NCBI GenBank assembly: GCA_038316335.1
Contig: JBBQAM010000036.1
Location: 1-37,141, forward strand
Direction of reading: 5' to 3'
Source: JALHST01 sp038316335
Lineage (GTDB): Bacteria > Bacteroidota > Bacteroidia > Flavobacteriales > Flavobacteriaceae
Length of the DNA: 37,141 nucleotides
Positions within the stretch are counted from its first letter, which is position 1; every line of letters starts with the position of its first letter. The position numbers and the translations under genes were made by a program. The notes below the pieces were generated by a model that did not search any database, had not been told where the DNA came from, and worked only from the letters and a program-made list of their open reading frames with translations. Positions 16,720 to 24,843 of this stretch are shown piece after piece.

Positions 16720-17193
16720 TTAGGTACTCGCAGGTTTGGCTTCCGCTGCCAATTCGATGGCCTTGACGATCCGCATATAGGTACCACAACGACAAAGAAC
16801 ACCATTCATATAGGTCTTGATTTCGTCTCGGGTAGGATGTGGATTACTTTCCAACAGGGCAACCGCCTGCATGATTTGACCAGATTGGCAATAGCCGCAT
16901 TGGGGAGCCTGTGCTGCTATCCATGCTTTTTGAACAGGGTGATTCCCCTTTTCGGAAAGACCTTCGATGGTAGTGATTTTTTGACCCGCTTCAACATTTT
17001 CGACCGACAGGGTGCAGGCCCTGACCGGGCTGCCATTAACATGAATGGTGCAGGCACCACATTGTGCAATACCACAGCCATACTTGGTGCCTGTGAGTCC
17101 TAAATGTTCTCGAAGTACCCAGAGCAAGGAAGCGCCATTTGACACCTCGACTTTCTGTTTCTTGTTGTTAATGTCTAGGGTAAATATTGCCAT
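16720..17193 (-). CDS. 2Fe-2S subunit of xanthine oxidase-family hydroxylase (IorA-like)
   Basis: This 157-aa electron-transfer subunit passes electrons from the molybdenum centre. The plant-ferredoxin-type cluster is held by Cys40, Cys45, Cys48 and Cys60 (YGCGIAQCGACTIHVNG). The second, helical cluster domain uses Cys99, Cys102, Cys134 and Cys136 (CGYCQSGQ, LCRCGTYMRI). All eight ligands are present and the length is exactly that of the family. It has no signal peptide, which is normal when it is carried through the Tat pathway by the large subunit. It is the first gene of the pair with the downstream molybdopterin subunit. Confidence 0.92.
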   Translation of the reverse strand: MAIFTLDINNKKQKVEVSNGASLLWVLREHLGLTGTKYGCGIAQCGACTIHVNGSPVRACTLSVENVEAGQKITTIEGLSEKGNHPVQKAWIAAQAPQCGYCQSGQIMQAVALLESNPHPTRDEIKTYMNGVLCRCGTYMRIVKAIELAAEAKPAST

Positions 17194-17284
17194 AGCCGGG
17201 AAATTTTTACGGTTAAGTTACTCAATAAGAGCTAAAAAGGCAAGTCGAACCGTTTATCATACCAACTGTCGGGATCAATAGCGA

Positions 17285-17302
17285 CCAACTACCCATAGTT
17301 GG
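17285..17302. repeat. perfect 7-bp hairpin between Fe-S subunit and M20 genes
   Basis: CCAACTA-CCCA-TAGTTGG lies in the 118-nt gap, 9 nt downstream of the M20 stop codon on the minus strand. It has no T run, so it may be a weak terminator, an mRNA-stabilising hairpin or an operator for the hydroxylase genes. Confidence 0.4.
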
Positions 17303-17311
17303 CTATACACG

Positions 17312-18769
17312 TCAGTCCCTCGTACCAGCAACCTTGGGAACCGGTGGCGGTCCTGGAGGTAACATCGCTTGCCAAACTTCCTCGCCCTTTCTTTTGAGAA
17401 ATTCCGATTTGATTTCGCTACGTAAGTTGGCATTCTCAAACAGATCAACCATCGTAGTCCCCAGGGATTTGGCTGCGAACAACATGCCCTTATGGCCGAT
17501 ACTCATGCCACCGCAAGCAACCACCACCCAGGAATGCCAAGGCGATTCGTACGGGGCCGTCGTGGCCAATAAGGTGATTTCAGGAACGATATAGCTTACA
17601 TCGCCGACATCGGTAGATCCGCCGGGGACTTCCTGGTCCTCGGGCGCCAATGGCTTTATGCCCCCCTCGATGCCTTTCGCTTCGAGTCCGTATTCCTTCA
17701 TAATCTTTTCACCAAAGGCAAGCTCTTCCTTTGAATAGACGATGGGCCCCACATATTCCATATTCTTATGTAGTACTTTTGCCCCGGCCTCGTTGATCAA
17801 CAGTTCATAAAGGCCGCTATTTAATTTTATCTCATACGATACACCGGCCATAAGGGCGGCCCCTTCGGCGATCTTTTTCATTCGTTCTGCAACTTCCTGT
17901 ACGCCGCGACGACTTGAATCCCGAATCCAAAGCCATACACTGGCGGTTTCCGGGACCACATTGGGTACGTGACCGGCATCGGTATATACATAATGCATAC
18001 GTACCGTTGGTTTTACGTGCTCCCGAAGCGAATTGATGCCCGTGGTAAAGAATTCGGCGGCGTCCAAAGCACTACGTCCGTTCCAGGGATCGGCCGCGGC
18101 ATGGGCACTTTTGCCTTTAAAGGAAATTGAAAAATCGGTGACCGCTTGGGAACTCGCCATATTGGCCTCGTTTTCATAACTAGGATGCCAATCAAGGCAA
18201 ACATCGAGGTCATTGAAAAGGCCGGCCCTTGCCATAAAGACTTTTCCGGCCAGATCTTCTTCAGCTGGGGTCCCATAAAAACGGATAGTGCCTTTAAGTT
18301 TGCCCTGTTCGATCAATTCTTTGATGGCCACGGCAGCTCCTAAGCTGCCGGCCCCGAACATATTGTGGCCACAGCCGTGGCCTGCAGCACCTGTTACCAA
18401 GGCTTCTTTGTAAGGCAGCGCTTTTTGTGAAAGTCCGGGCAGGGCATCAAACTCCCCTAAAATACCGATGATCGGAGAACCCGAGCCATAGGTTGCAACA
18501 AACGCGGTCGGGATTTCGGCAACTCCCCGATCGACGGCAAACCCTTGTGATTCTGCATAATCGGCCAATACCTTGGCCGAATTGTATTCCATCATGGCCG
18601 GTTCTGCAAAGGCCCATATCTGATCACTTAAATCAATGAGCGCTTGCTGATGTTTTTCAACCGAGGCTAAAATGGCTTGTTTGTTCTTTTCCGTTTTATC
18701 TTGGGCAGGGAGAACAAGTACTGAGAGGCAGAAAGCGGCCGTGGAAAGTAAGCGGTTTATTGTTTTCAT
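17312..18769 (-). CDS. M20 family amidohydrolase (AbgB-like)
   Basis: This is an exported metallo-amidohydrolase, 485 aa from the start MKTINRLLSTAAF; an ATG five codons earlier is also possible. A signal peptide ends near LPAQ. Family motifs include GILGEFDALPGL, the metal site GHGCGH (130-135), RFYGTPAEED (about 161-170) and the lid-domain segment KGKSAHAAADPWNGRSALDA. It is closest in pattern to AbgB/p-aminobenzoyl-glutamate hydrolase-type proteins, which cleave amide bonds of N-acyl amino acids. The gene lies 12-27 nt after the SMP-30 gene, so the two are probably co-transcribed. Together with the D-aminoacylase-like gene upstream it suggests use of acylated amino acids or peptides. Confidence 0.85.
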   Translation of the reverse strand: MKTINRLLSTAAFCLSVLVLPAQDKTEKNKQAILASVEKHQQALIDLSDQIWAFAEPAMMEYNSAKVLADYAESQGFAVDRGVAEIPTAFVATYGSGSPIIGILGEFDALPGLSQKALPYKEALVTGAAGHGCGHNMFGAGSLGAAVAIKELIEQGKLKGTIRFYGTPAEEDLAGKVFMARAGLFNDLDVCLDWHPSYENEANMASSQAVTDFSISFKGKSAHAAADPWNGRSALDAAEFFTTGINSLREHVKPTVRMHYVYTDAGHVPNVVPETASVWLWIRDSSRRGVQEVAERMKKIAEGAALMAGVSYEIKLNSGLYELLINEAGAKVLHKNMEYVGPIVYSKEELAFGEKIMKEYGLEAKGIEGGIKPLAPEDQEVPGGSTDVGDVSYIVPEITLLATTAPYESPWHSWVVVACGGMSIGHKGMLFAAKSLGTTMVDLFENANLRSEIKSEFLKRKGEEVWQAMLPPGPPPVPKVAGTRD

Positions 18770-18796
18770 TGTGTATTTAATCATTTTAAAGTAGAG

Positions 18797-19693
18797 TTAT
18801 CGAACACCGTGTACCTTCATGGCAAGGGTGTATACCGAGTCAGAAGCAGTGATAAAGAGTATATTTTGGTCAGGCCCCCCAAAGGTTATATTCGCGGTCC
18901 ATTTTTCAGGGACGGGGATGTGTAAAATTTTTTCACCATATTTTGAATAGACCGTGACCCCATTCCCAGTTAGGTACACGTTGCCTTGATTATCCAAGGT
19001 CATCCCATCTGAGCCCATTTCGGCAAAGAGTTTTCTATCGGTCAAAGTCCCATCTTCCTCAATTTTAAAGGAATAGGTCTTTTGGTCTCCGATATCGGCT
19101 ACGTAGAGCATTTTTCCATCGGGGGTACCAATGATGCCGTTGGGCTGTACAAAGTTGTCGATGACCACTTTAAGTTCTCCGGTCTCAGGGTTCAAATAAT
19201 ATACTTGCTGTTTTTGGATCTCGCTTTCAGTACGTTGCCAATACGGTCTTTGATAATAGGGATCCGTAAGGTAGATTCCCCCCTTCGTATCTTCCCAAAG
19301 ATCATTGGGACCGTTTAATTTTTTGCCTTCAAAAGCATCGGTTACTATGGTTACATGCTTTTTGGCATCGATGCGCCACAAGGCAAACTTCTCGTCGGCG
19401 GCAGCCAAAAGATCGCCATTCTGGGAAAAATAAAGACCATTCGCCCGTCCTGCAGGTTGCATAAAGGTGGCTACCGAATTGTCTGCGGCCGACCATTTAA
19501 GGATGCGGTCATTGGGTTGATCTGTAAAAAATACATCACCAAGGGCATTTACTGCCGGGCCTTCGGTAAATTCGTAGTCTGCCGAGACCAGCGTTAACTG
19601 TGCTCCATCGGCAACAAGTGAATTTTCCTGGGACTTGCAGGCCGAGACGGTAAAGAGCATCCCTGCGAATATTAAAATCTGTGCTTGTTTCAT
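18797..19693 (-). CDS. SMP-30/gluconolactonase-like lipoprotein
   Basis: This is a 298-aa beta-propeller lactonase-like protein. I start it at MKQAQILIFAGMLFTVSAC, which gives a clean lipoprotein signal (Cys19); the open frame extends 16 codons further upstream without similarity to a signal. Propeller motifs are FTEGPAVNALGDVFFTDQ, NGPNDLWEDTKGGIYLTDP, QPNGIIGTPDGKMLYVAD and SDGMTLDNQGNVYLTG. The Glu, Asn and Asp positions that bind the divalent metal in this family are all recognisable. It probably opens a sugar or other lactone on the periplasmic or surface side. The gene is immediately upstream of the M20 hydrolase gene. Confidence 0.85.
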   Translation of the reverse strand: MKQAQILIFAGMLFTVSACKSQENSLVADGAQLTLVSADYEFTEGPAVNALGDVFFTDQPNDRILKWSAADNSVATFMQPAGRANGLYFSQNGDLLAAADEKFALWRIDAKKHVTIVTDAFEGKKLNGPNDLWEDTKGGIYLTDPYYQRPYWQRTESEIQKQQVYYLNPETGELKVVIDNFVQPNGIIGTPDGKMLYVADIGDQKTYSFKIEEDGTLTDRKLFAEMGSDGMTLDNQGNVYLTGNGVTVYSKYGEKILHIPVPEKWTANITFGGPDQNILFITASDSVYTLAMKVHGVR

Positions 19694-19741
19694 CGGTCGA
19701 ATCGTTGGGTTATGTGTGGGTTGCGATACTACGTGGAGCAT

Positions 19742-19893
19742 GCATCGTCAAATTGGTTTTGAAGGAGAAAAGGTATGAAAAGATATTTGATTTTTATCCA
19801 TAGCACATTGGTACTTCCGAAATCGCAATGGTATCGGCATTCCATTGAAGTATAGTAGCGCGCTAGCGTCGAAAAAGGATCGTCTTTTTTCAA
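19742..19893. other. 152-nt gap splitting the catabolic gene run
   Basis: Between the D-aminoacylase-like gene and the SMP-30 gene there is no ORF. It holds a GC-rich patch TAGCGCGCTAGCG (about 19855-19868) that is partly palindromic (GCGCGC, CGCTAGCG-like). A promoter for the SMP-30/M20 pair may lie here, but I find no clear -7 box. Confidence 0.35.
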
Positions 19894-21546
19894 TTAAGGG
19901 ACTTTTGAATACCCTGGCCCTTTTACAAAGCGCCCAGGCAAGGCCCCCGTATGTTGCCCACCTTTTAAGACCTGGGTACCATTGACAAATACATGGATCA
20001 TTCCGGTGGCATACTGATGGGGTTTTTCATAGGTGGCATGATCTGTAATAGTTTCCGCATCGAATAACACAATATCGGCATAGTACCCTGTCTTTAGGGC
20101 CCCTCTTTTTTTGAGCTTGAGATTGTTCGCAGGGAGGGTCGTCAACTTATAAATTGCCTCTTCCAAGGGGATTGCTTTTTCCTCCCGAACATAATGTCCC
20201 AATAATCTCGCAAAAGACCCATAGGCCCTGGGATGGGTGCTTTGTTCCAAAAAGACGCCTTCGTTTGTATAGGAACCTGCATCGGAACAGATCGACATGT
20301 AGGGAAGTTTGATCTTTTTGATGATATTTTCCTCTGACATCGAAAAATAGACCACCTGAATTCTGCTGTCATCCTCATAAATAAGATCTACCAAGGTTTC
20401 ATTGGGCGATTTTCCGCGTTCTTTGGCAACGTCGGCCAACGTCTTTCCGAGGAGGTTTCTAAGCGCTTTATTCCGAAAGCCGACCAAGAGAATTTTATCG
20501 GGTGGGACATAAAAATCAATTTCGTCCATCATTTTCTGCCGCATCGCCTTATTTTCAATTAAGCGCATCGTTGCAGCATGACCACCTTCTTTGGCCCATG
20601 CAGGAAGTACTACATTCAATCCTGTTGAACTGGCATTGTACATATACATGTCGGTTGTAATGGGGAGCCCGTTTTTACGGGCGGTGTCGATCAGGGTAAT
20701 GGCACTATCCAACAAATGCCAATTGGCGGTGCCCGAAGCCTTAAAATGATAGATTTCAGCCGGCAACTTGGCTTTTTCAGAAATGGTAATCACCTCTTTT
20801 ATGGCTCCCAATAAGCCACCTTCCTCATCCCGTATATGCGATATGTACATCCCATTATACGCTGAAACCACCTTGGCTAATTCAATGATTTCCTCGGTTT
20901 TTGCATGGCCGCTGGGTACATAGATCAGGGAAGTCGAAAGGCCGACCGCACCTTCCTCCATGGCTTCCTTGGTCAATCGTTTCATGGTCTCCATTTCATC
21001 GGAAGTTGGCGGCCTATTTTCATAACCCATTACATATTGGCGCAAGGTGCCATTTCCCACAAAGGAGGCGAAATTCGTTGAAACACCCTTTTTTTCCAAA
21101 AATTCAAGATACTCTCCCAGGCTTGACCATTCGATATTATAGGTAATACTGCCTTGTTCTTCTTCCATTTCTTCCTTCATGGCCTCATTCAACGGGCCCA
21201 TTGAATGCCCTTCCCCCATTACTTCCAAGGTGACACCTTGACGAATATCGCCTTGTGAGCGACCATCCTCAATCAGTGATTCGTTGGCCCAACTCAGCAT
21301 ATTTATAAAACCCGGAGCCACGGTGAGTCCGCTTGCATCGATCTCCTGAATGCCATGGGCATTTTCAAGGGTCCCCATGGCGGCGATCGTGTCGGCATTA
21401 ATACCGATGTCCCCTAGGTATATTTTTTGGCCTGAACCATCGGCAATGTGGCCATTTTTGATTAGAATATCATAGGTTTGGGGAGCATTGCATCCGCAGA
21501 AAACACCAATAAAAACAAGGATAGTCAACCCTTTGAAAATTTTCAT
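19894..21546 (-). CDS. D-aminoacylase-like amidohydrolase (lipoprotein)
   Basis: This 550-aa protein belongs to the N-acyl-D-amino-acid deacylase branch of the amidohydrolase superfamily. It has a lipoprotein signal (FIGVFCGC, Cys19). Family features are YDILIKNGHIADGSG (25-39), LTVAPGFI (74-81), VGLSTSLIYVPSGHAKTEE, EIYHFKASG, TDMYMYNASSTGL and HPRAYGSFARLLGHYVREEKA. The normal HxH metal pair after PGFID is absent: residues 80-87 read FINMLSWA. The following GNCG-type Cys site also reads MGEGHSMG. It may therefore bind one metal or act on another bond. The gene follows the Nramp-like transporter by 25 nt. Confidence 0.82.
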   Translation of the reverse strand: MKIFKGLTILVFIGVFCGCNAPQTYDILIKNGHIADGSGQKIYLGDIGINADTIAAMGTLENAHGIQEIDASGLTVAPGFINMLSWANESLIEDGRSQGDIRQGVTLEVMGEGHSMGPLNEAMKEEMEEEQGSITYNIEWSSLGEYLEFLEKKGVSTNFASFVGNGTLRQYVMGYENRPPTSDEMETMKRLTKEAMEEGAVGLSTSLIYVPSGHAKTEEIIELAKVVSAYNGMYISHIRDEEGGLLGAIKEVITISEKAKLPAEIYHFKASGTANWHLLDSAITLIDTARKNGLPITTDMYMYNASSTGLNVVLPAWAKEGGHAATMRLIENKAMRQKMMDEIDFYVPPDKILLVGFRNKALRNLLGKTLADVAKERGKSPNETLVDLIYEDDSRIQVVYFSMSEENIIKKIKLPYMSICSDAGSYTNEGVFLEQSTHPRAYGSFARLLGHYVREEKAIPLEEAIYKLTTLPANNLKLKKRGALKTGYYADIVLFDAETITDHATYEKPHQYATGMIHVFVNGTQVLKGGQHTGALPGRFVKGPGYSKVP

Positions 21547-21571
21547 ATACTTCTTTTTTTAAAGCTGAACA

Positions 21572-22933
21572 TTAGTGACCAAAGTATTTATAAATACCCA
21601 AGGCGCCAACCCCGATGATACTAAAAATACTTATCCAGAGTAGTATATCATATGAAATATTCGGGGCAAACAAGCTATCCAATCGCACATATCGAAAATG
21701 AATAACGGCGAAAACAACGAGAAATAATAAAAATGACCCTACGATTCCCCCGGTAATGATCATAATGACGGGCATTTTAATAAAAATAAAGAGGATGGCC
21801 CATAGCAATGGGATTACCCATGCGAGAATGGCGACTGTTTTTTTTCGCACGGCAAAATCCTTGAAATCGATCCAACCTACTTGGCCAAAAATATCGGTAA
21901 TCTGCCGCGTCCAGGCAGCCAAGGCTGCAAAAAGGGTTGAGAATAAGGTAATAAAAGCCCCTACTAAAAAGGCCGTTTTGGCGGCCGGGCCTAGTGACTC
22001 GGTGTACATTGCCGATAGGGTCTCGACCATAGCATAGCCTTCGGGAATAGTTCCCTGGGCGTGAAGCACGGCCGCCCCCAACAAATAAAACGCTGCGGTT
22101 ACCGAAGTATAGACCAACATGGCGATAATGGCATCGAGTTTCATGACCTGTATCCATCCGTTGGCCCGTTGCCGCCAAGATTCAGATCCATTGTTTTCCC
22201 CGGAATAAGCGGCATATCCCTTTTCAAGGCACCAATAGTTGTAATGAATGATCTCGTCTCCTCCGACCCCTGTAATGCCAAAGGCACCAATGGCAATGGC
22301 CACAGCCTCTTTGGGAAGATCAAATTGTAGGCCCGATGCTACATTTTCCCAGGTTATTTGATAGGGAGTAAAATTCAGAAAATACAGGGAGGCAAACGTA
22401 AACAGGGTAAAAAGGCCGATCATTCCTAAGGAAATTCGTTCGATAAACGTATAATACCCCCGGTATACCATCAAGGCGACCACGATGGCGATGCCGATGG
22501 CATAAAACGGGATACTAAATATCGGGGCCATAATATTAAGGATAATGGCAACACCGCCGACAATACCGCCTACTTGAAGCAATTTAATGATCATGACTCC
22601 TAAAACCGTCCAAACGCTCCATTTCGCCTTGCCAAATAGGGGACCTGGCAGGGCATTGAAAGCCTGCATCGCCGTTTCCCCGGTCAGAATGGTATGTTTG
22701 CCGAATTCAAGTTGTACGGCTACTTTGACCATACAGCTAACTAGTATCACCCAAAAGGTGATGAAACCTGCCTGGGCACCCAATGTGGTCGTTGCGATAA
22801 GTTCTCCCGAACCGACAATAGAGGCCGATAGAATAAAACTAGGACCAAGAAATTTTAACCTTCCTAAAAAAGTAGTCGGTGGATCCTTGATTTTGTTCGC
22901 AGCAAGCACATAAGGATCAACGTGTTCAGACAT
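21572..22933 (-). CDS. divergent Nramp-like transporter
   Basis: This 453-aa inner-membrane protein has about 11-12 hydrophobic segments and the overall Nramp pattern (FLGRLKFLGPSFILSASIVGSGE..., LQLEFGKHTILTGETA-like region). In metal-transporting Nramps helix 1 carries DPGN and helix 6 carries MPH; here the corresponding stretches read SIVGSGEL (38-45) and ITGVGGDEIIHYN (220-232). Loss of both motifs argues against ordinary Mn/Fe uptake and for another substrate. It lies 9 nt after the isomerase gene and 25 nt before the D-aminoacylase-like gene, so a role in taking up the substrate or cofactor of this operon is possible. Confidence 0.8.
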   Translation of the reverse strand: MSEHVDPYVLAANKIKDPPTTFLGRLKFLGPSFILSASIVGSGELIATTTLGAQAGFITFWVILVSCMVKVAVQLEFGKHTILTGETAMQAFNALPGPLFGKAKWSVWTVLGVMIIKLLQVGGIVGGVAIILNIMAPIFSIPFYAIGIAIVVALMVYRGYYTFIERISLGMIGLFTLFTFASLYFLNFTPYQITWENVASGLQFDLPKEAVAIAIGAFGITGVGGDEIIHYNYWCLEKGYAAYSGENNGSESWRQRANGWIQVMKLDAIIAMLVYTSVTAAFYLLGAAVLHAQGTIPEGYAMVETLSAMYTESLGPAAKTAFLVGAFITLFSTLFAALAAWTRQITDIFGQVGWIDFKDFAVRKKTVAILAWVIPLLWAILFIFIKMPVIMIITGGIVGSFLLFLVVFAVIHFRYVRLDSLFAPNISYDILLWISIFSIIGVGALGIYKYFGH

Positions 22934-22942
22934 GTCTCCTGT

Positions 22943-23776
22943 TTAAAGTTTACTGAGGAAGGCCAAATTTTCCTTCATACTTTCCAAAGGGGTACTGGTG
23001 TACTCCTCTTGTTCGATAAAAATATGTTTTACCCCGGAAGCTTTTTGGTTTGCCATCATTTTGCGAATGTCCATGCCTCCCTTTCCAAATTCGGTACTTT
23101 CTTTTTTGACCATATCCATATCCTTCAAATGCCAGAGTGGGAACCGACCAGGATACTTGGCAAAATAGTCCAAAGGATCCTTCCCGGCCACGATGACCCA
23201 GCCAAGATCTAGCTCCATGTTCACGAGGTCTGGATCCGTATTATCGAGAAGAATATCATACAAGACCTGGCCCTGGTCAGTTTCAAATTCATACTCATGA
23301 TTGTGATAGCCGAACTTAAGGCCCATTGATTTACATTGTTCGCCCGCTAGGTTGAATTTCTCGGCCACCTTTTTATAATTATTCACTGTCTGACCTTCAG
23401 TGGGCATTGAAGAACAAATTAGATATTCCTGACCCGATGTAACGGCGTCATTCATGGTTTTTTGCCAGAATGCATCTAAATGAACGTGTCCGCTTTTTAG
23501 GTTCATTCCTAAATCATCACAGGCTTTTTTCATTTCTGCAGGTGAAAGTCCATAATAGTTGCCCTTATTACTGCCTGCCGATTCAATTTCCTTGAATCCG
23601 ATAGCTGCAATTTGCTTTAAGGTTCTAAGGGCATCCTTTGCCATGGCATCCCGAAAGGAATACAGTTGTACCCCGAAATTCTGAATCGGCTTATTTGCGA
23701 AAATACAGGATGGCAAAAGCAGGCTCCCTGCGGTGAATGCGGTTGATTGTAGTATGAATTCCCTTCGTGTTTTCAT
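22943..23776 (-). CDS. sugar phosphate isomerase/epimerase-family TIM-barrel protein
   Basis: This 277-aa member of the xylose-isomerase-like TIM-barrel group has an N-terminal export signal with RRxF (KTRREFILQSTAF) and a Cys near residue 24 (LLLPSC), so it is a Tat-type or lipoprotein candidate. Barrel motifs include FGVQLYSFRDAM, GFKEIESAG, KFGYHNHEYEF (metal/active-site His and Glu), NMELDLGWVIVAG and WHLKDMD, with a final IFIEQEE. These are the metal-ligand positions of the family. The group covers sugar and inositol isomerases, epimerases and 3-keto-glycoside processing proteins, so no specific substrate is assigned. It is tightly spaced between the DUF3500 and Nramp-like genes (8-9 nt). 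Confidence 0.83.
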   Translation of the reverse strand: MKTRREFILQSTAFTAGSLLLPSCIFANKPIQNFGVQLYSFRDAMAKDALRTLKQIAAIGFKEIESAGSNKGNYYGLSPAEMKKACDDLGMNLKSGHVHLDAFWQKTMNDAVTSGQEYLICSSMPTEGQTVNNYKKVAEKFNLAGEQCKSMGLKFGYHNHEYEFETDQGQVLYDILLDNTDPDLVNMELDLGWVIVAGKDPLDYFAKYPGRFPLWHLKDMDMVKKESTEFGKGGMDIRKMMANQKASGVKHIFIEQEEYTSTPLESMKENLAFLSKL

Positions 23777-23784
23777 AGTTGAAT

Positions 23785-24810
23785 TTAATTATGTTCTTCT
23801 TGATAATGTTTGGCCAGTACATCCTCACCATAGTCGTTCGTAAGGTCACGCACCACCTCATGTACATGGTTGGCATTGTTCTGGGTATTGTCATATTCGA
23901 TCAATAACATCGGCCCTTGAATGCGATAATAATGGCCTGCCCCAGGGCTCAAACTCCCAGCCCACGCAAAATGTAGGTTCTCGATGCCTGCTTTCTTGAT
24001 TTTGTCCCGAAAATCGGTAGCGAAACGCATTTCATAATTATCTAAATAGGTCTCCAAAAGCGCATCGAATATTTCCCTTTGTGTGGCCGTCAATTGGGAA
24101 TAGGAAATTCCGTTGGGCTCAAAGGCGCCTGTTTTTTTCGCGGTCAATGAAAGGATATCGCCAGGCGCATCCTTTGAATACAATACAGACGTCAATTGAT
24201 CTTCGGTCATCGAATTAACCAGGGCAAAACCCAAAACGGCCTCTTGGCGCAATACTTCCTTCCCTTTATATTCGGTACTTCTGACAATGCCCGGGTTGGT
24301 GCCAAAAAAGGTTGGGGTTGCCGAACTGATCTCATTTCCGTTGGAGGTAAAGTTCAAAGAAAGATGATGCCCCTCAAAGCGCCAACCCCAAGGAGCCGAG
24401 GAAGTGGGATCACCAAAAATTGAGATATGATAATTCATGGGATCACGGCGCGGCCGTCCGTCGGGCATTTTGTCATTATCATTGTTTTCTATGATCCGCA
24501 GTACCTTCTCGAGTGACCTGATTTCGGCTGTCTTACGAAAACCTTCTGCGCTCAGCGAGGCCCTTAACAAATCAATTGCAGCGGCAGCCTGAACGTCGTT
24601 AAAATCATTGAAGGTGGGTCCTTTTCGAGGAATAGGCACATAATTCATATTGTAGCGTTCAGGATCTTCAAGGGGAAACTGGGCTTTGGCCCGCAATTCC
24701 GTAGAAAGCGAATTCAAAAAATGTGTTGCTTTTTCCGATAGGTCTTGGGCAGTTGTTTTGCCGAGGACTAAAAAAAAGAGGAAGGTCAGGCAATATAGTT
24801 TACGATGCAT
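23785..24810 (-). CDS. DUF3500 family exported protein
   Basis: This 341-aa protein has a signal peptide cleaved near residue 21 (KTTAQ). The body matches DUF3500: DPERYNMNYVPIPRKGP, LRASLSAEGF, YHISIFGDP, WGWRFEGHHLSLNFT, ATPTFFGTNPG, FAWAGSLSPGAGHYYRIQGPMLLIEYD and HVHEVVRDLTNDYGEDVL. The many conserved His, Trp and Glu residues (FEGHHLS, HxH near the C-terminus) suggest a metal or heme/haem-like site, but the family has no established activity to my knowledge. It follows the TolB-like gene by 33 nt and precedes the isomerase gene by 8 nt. Confidence 0.85.
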   Translation of the reverse strand: MHRKLYCLTFLFFLVLGKTTAQDLSEKATHFLNSLSTELRAKAQFPLEDPERYNMNYVPIPRKGPTFNDFNDVQAAAAIDLLRASLSAEGFRKTAEIRSLEKVLRIIENNDNDKMPDGRPRRDPMNYHISIFGDPTSSAPWGWRFEGHHLSLNFTSNGNEISSATPTFFGTNPGIVRSTEYKGKEVLRQEAVLGFALVNSMTEDQLTSVLYSKDAPGDILSLTAKKTGAFEPNGISYSQLTATQREIFDALLETYLDNYEMRFATDFRDKIKKAGIENLHFAWAGSLSPGAGHYYRIQGPMLLIEYDNTQNNANHVHEVVRDLTNDYGEDVLAKHYQEEHN

Positions 24811-24843
24811 ATTTTGGTTGTTCTTGAGTTGTTTTATGGTTCT

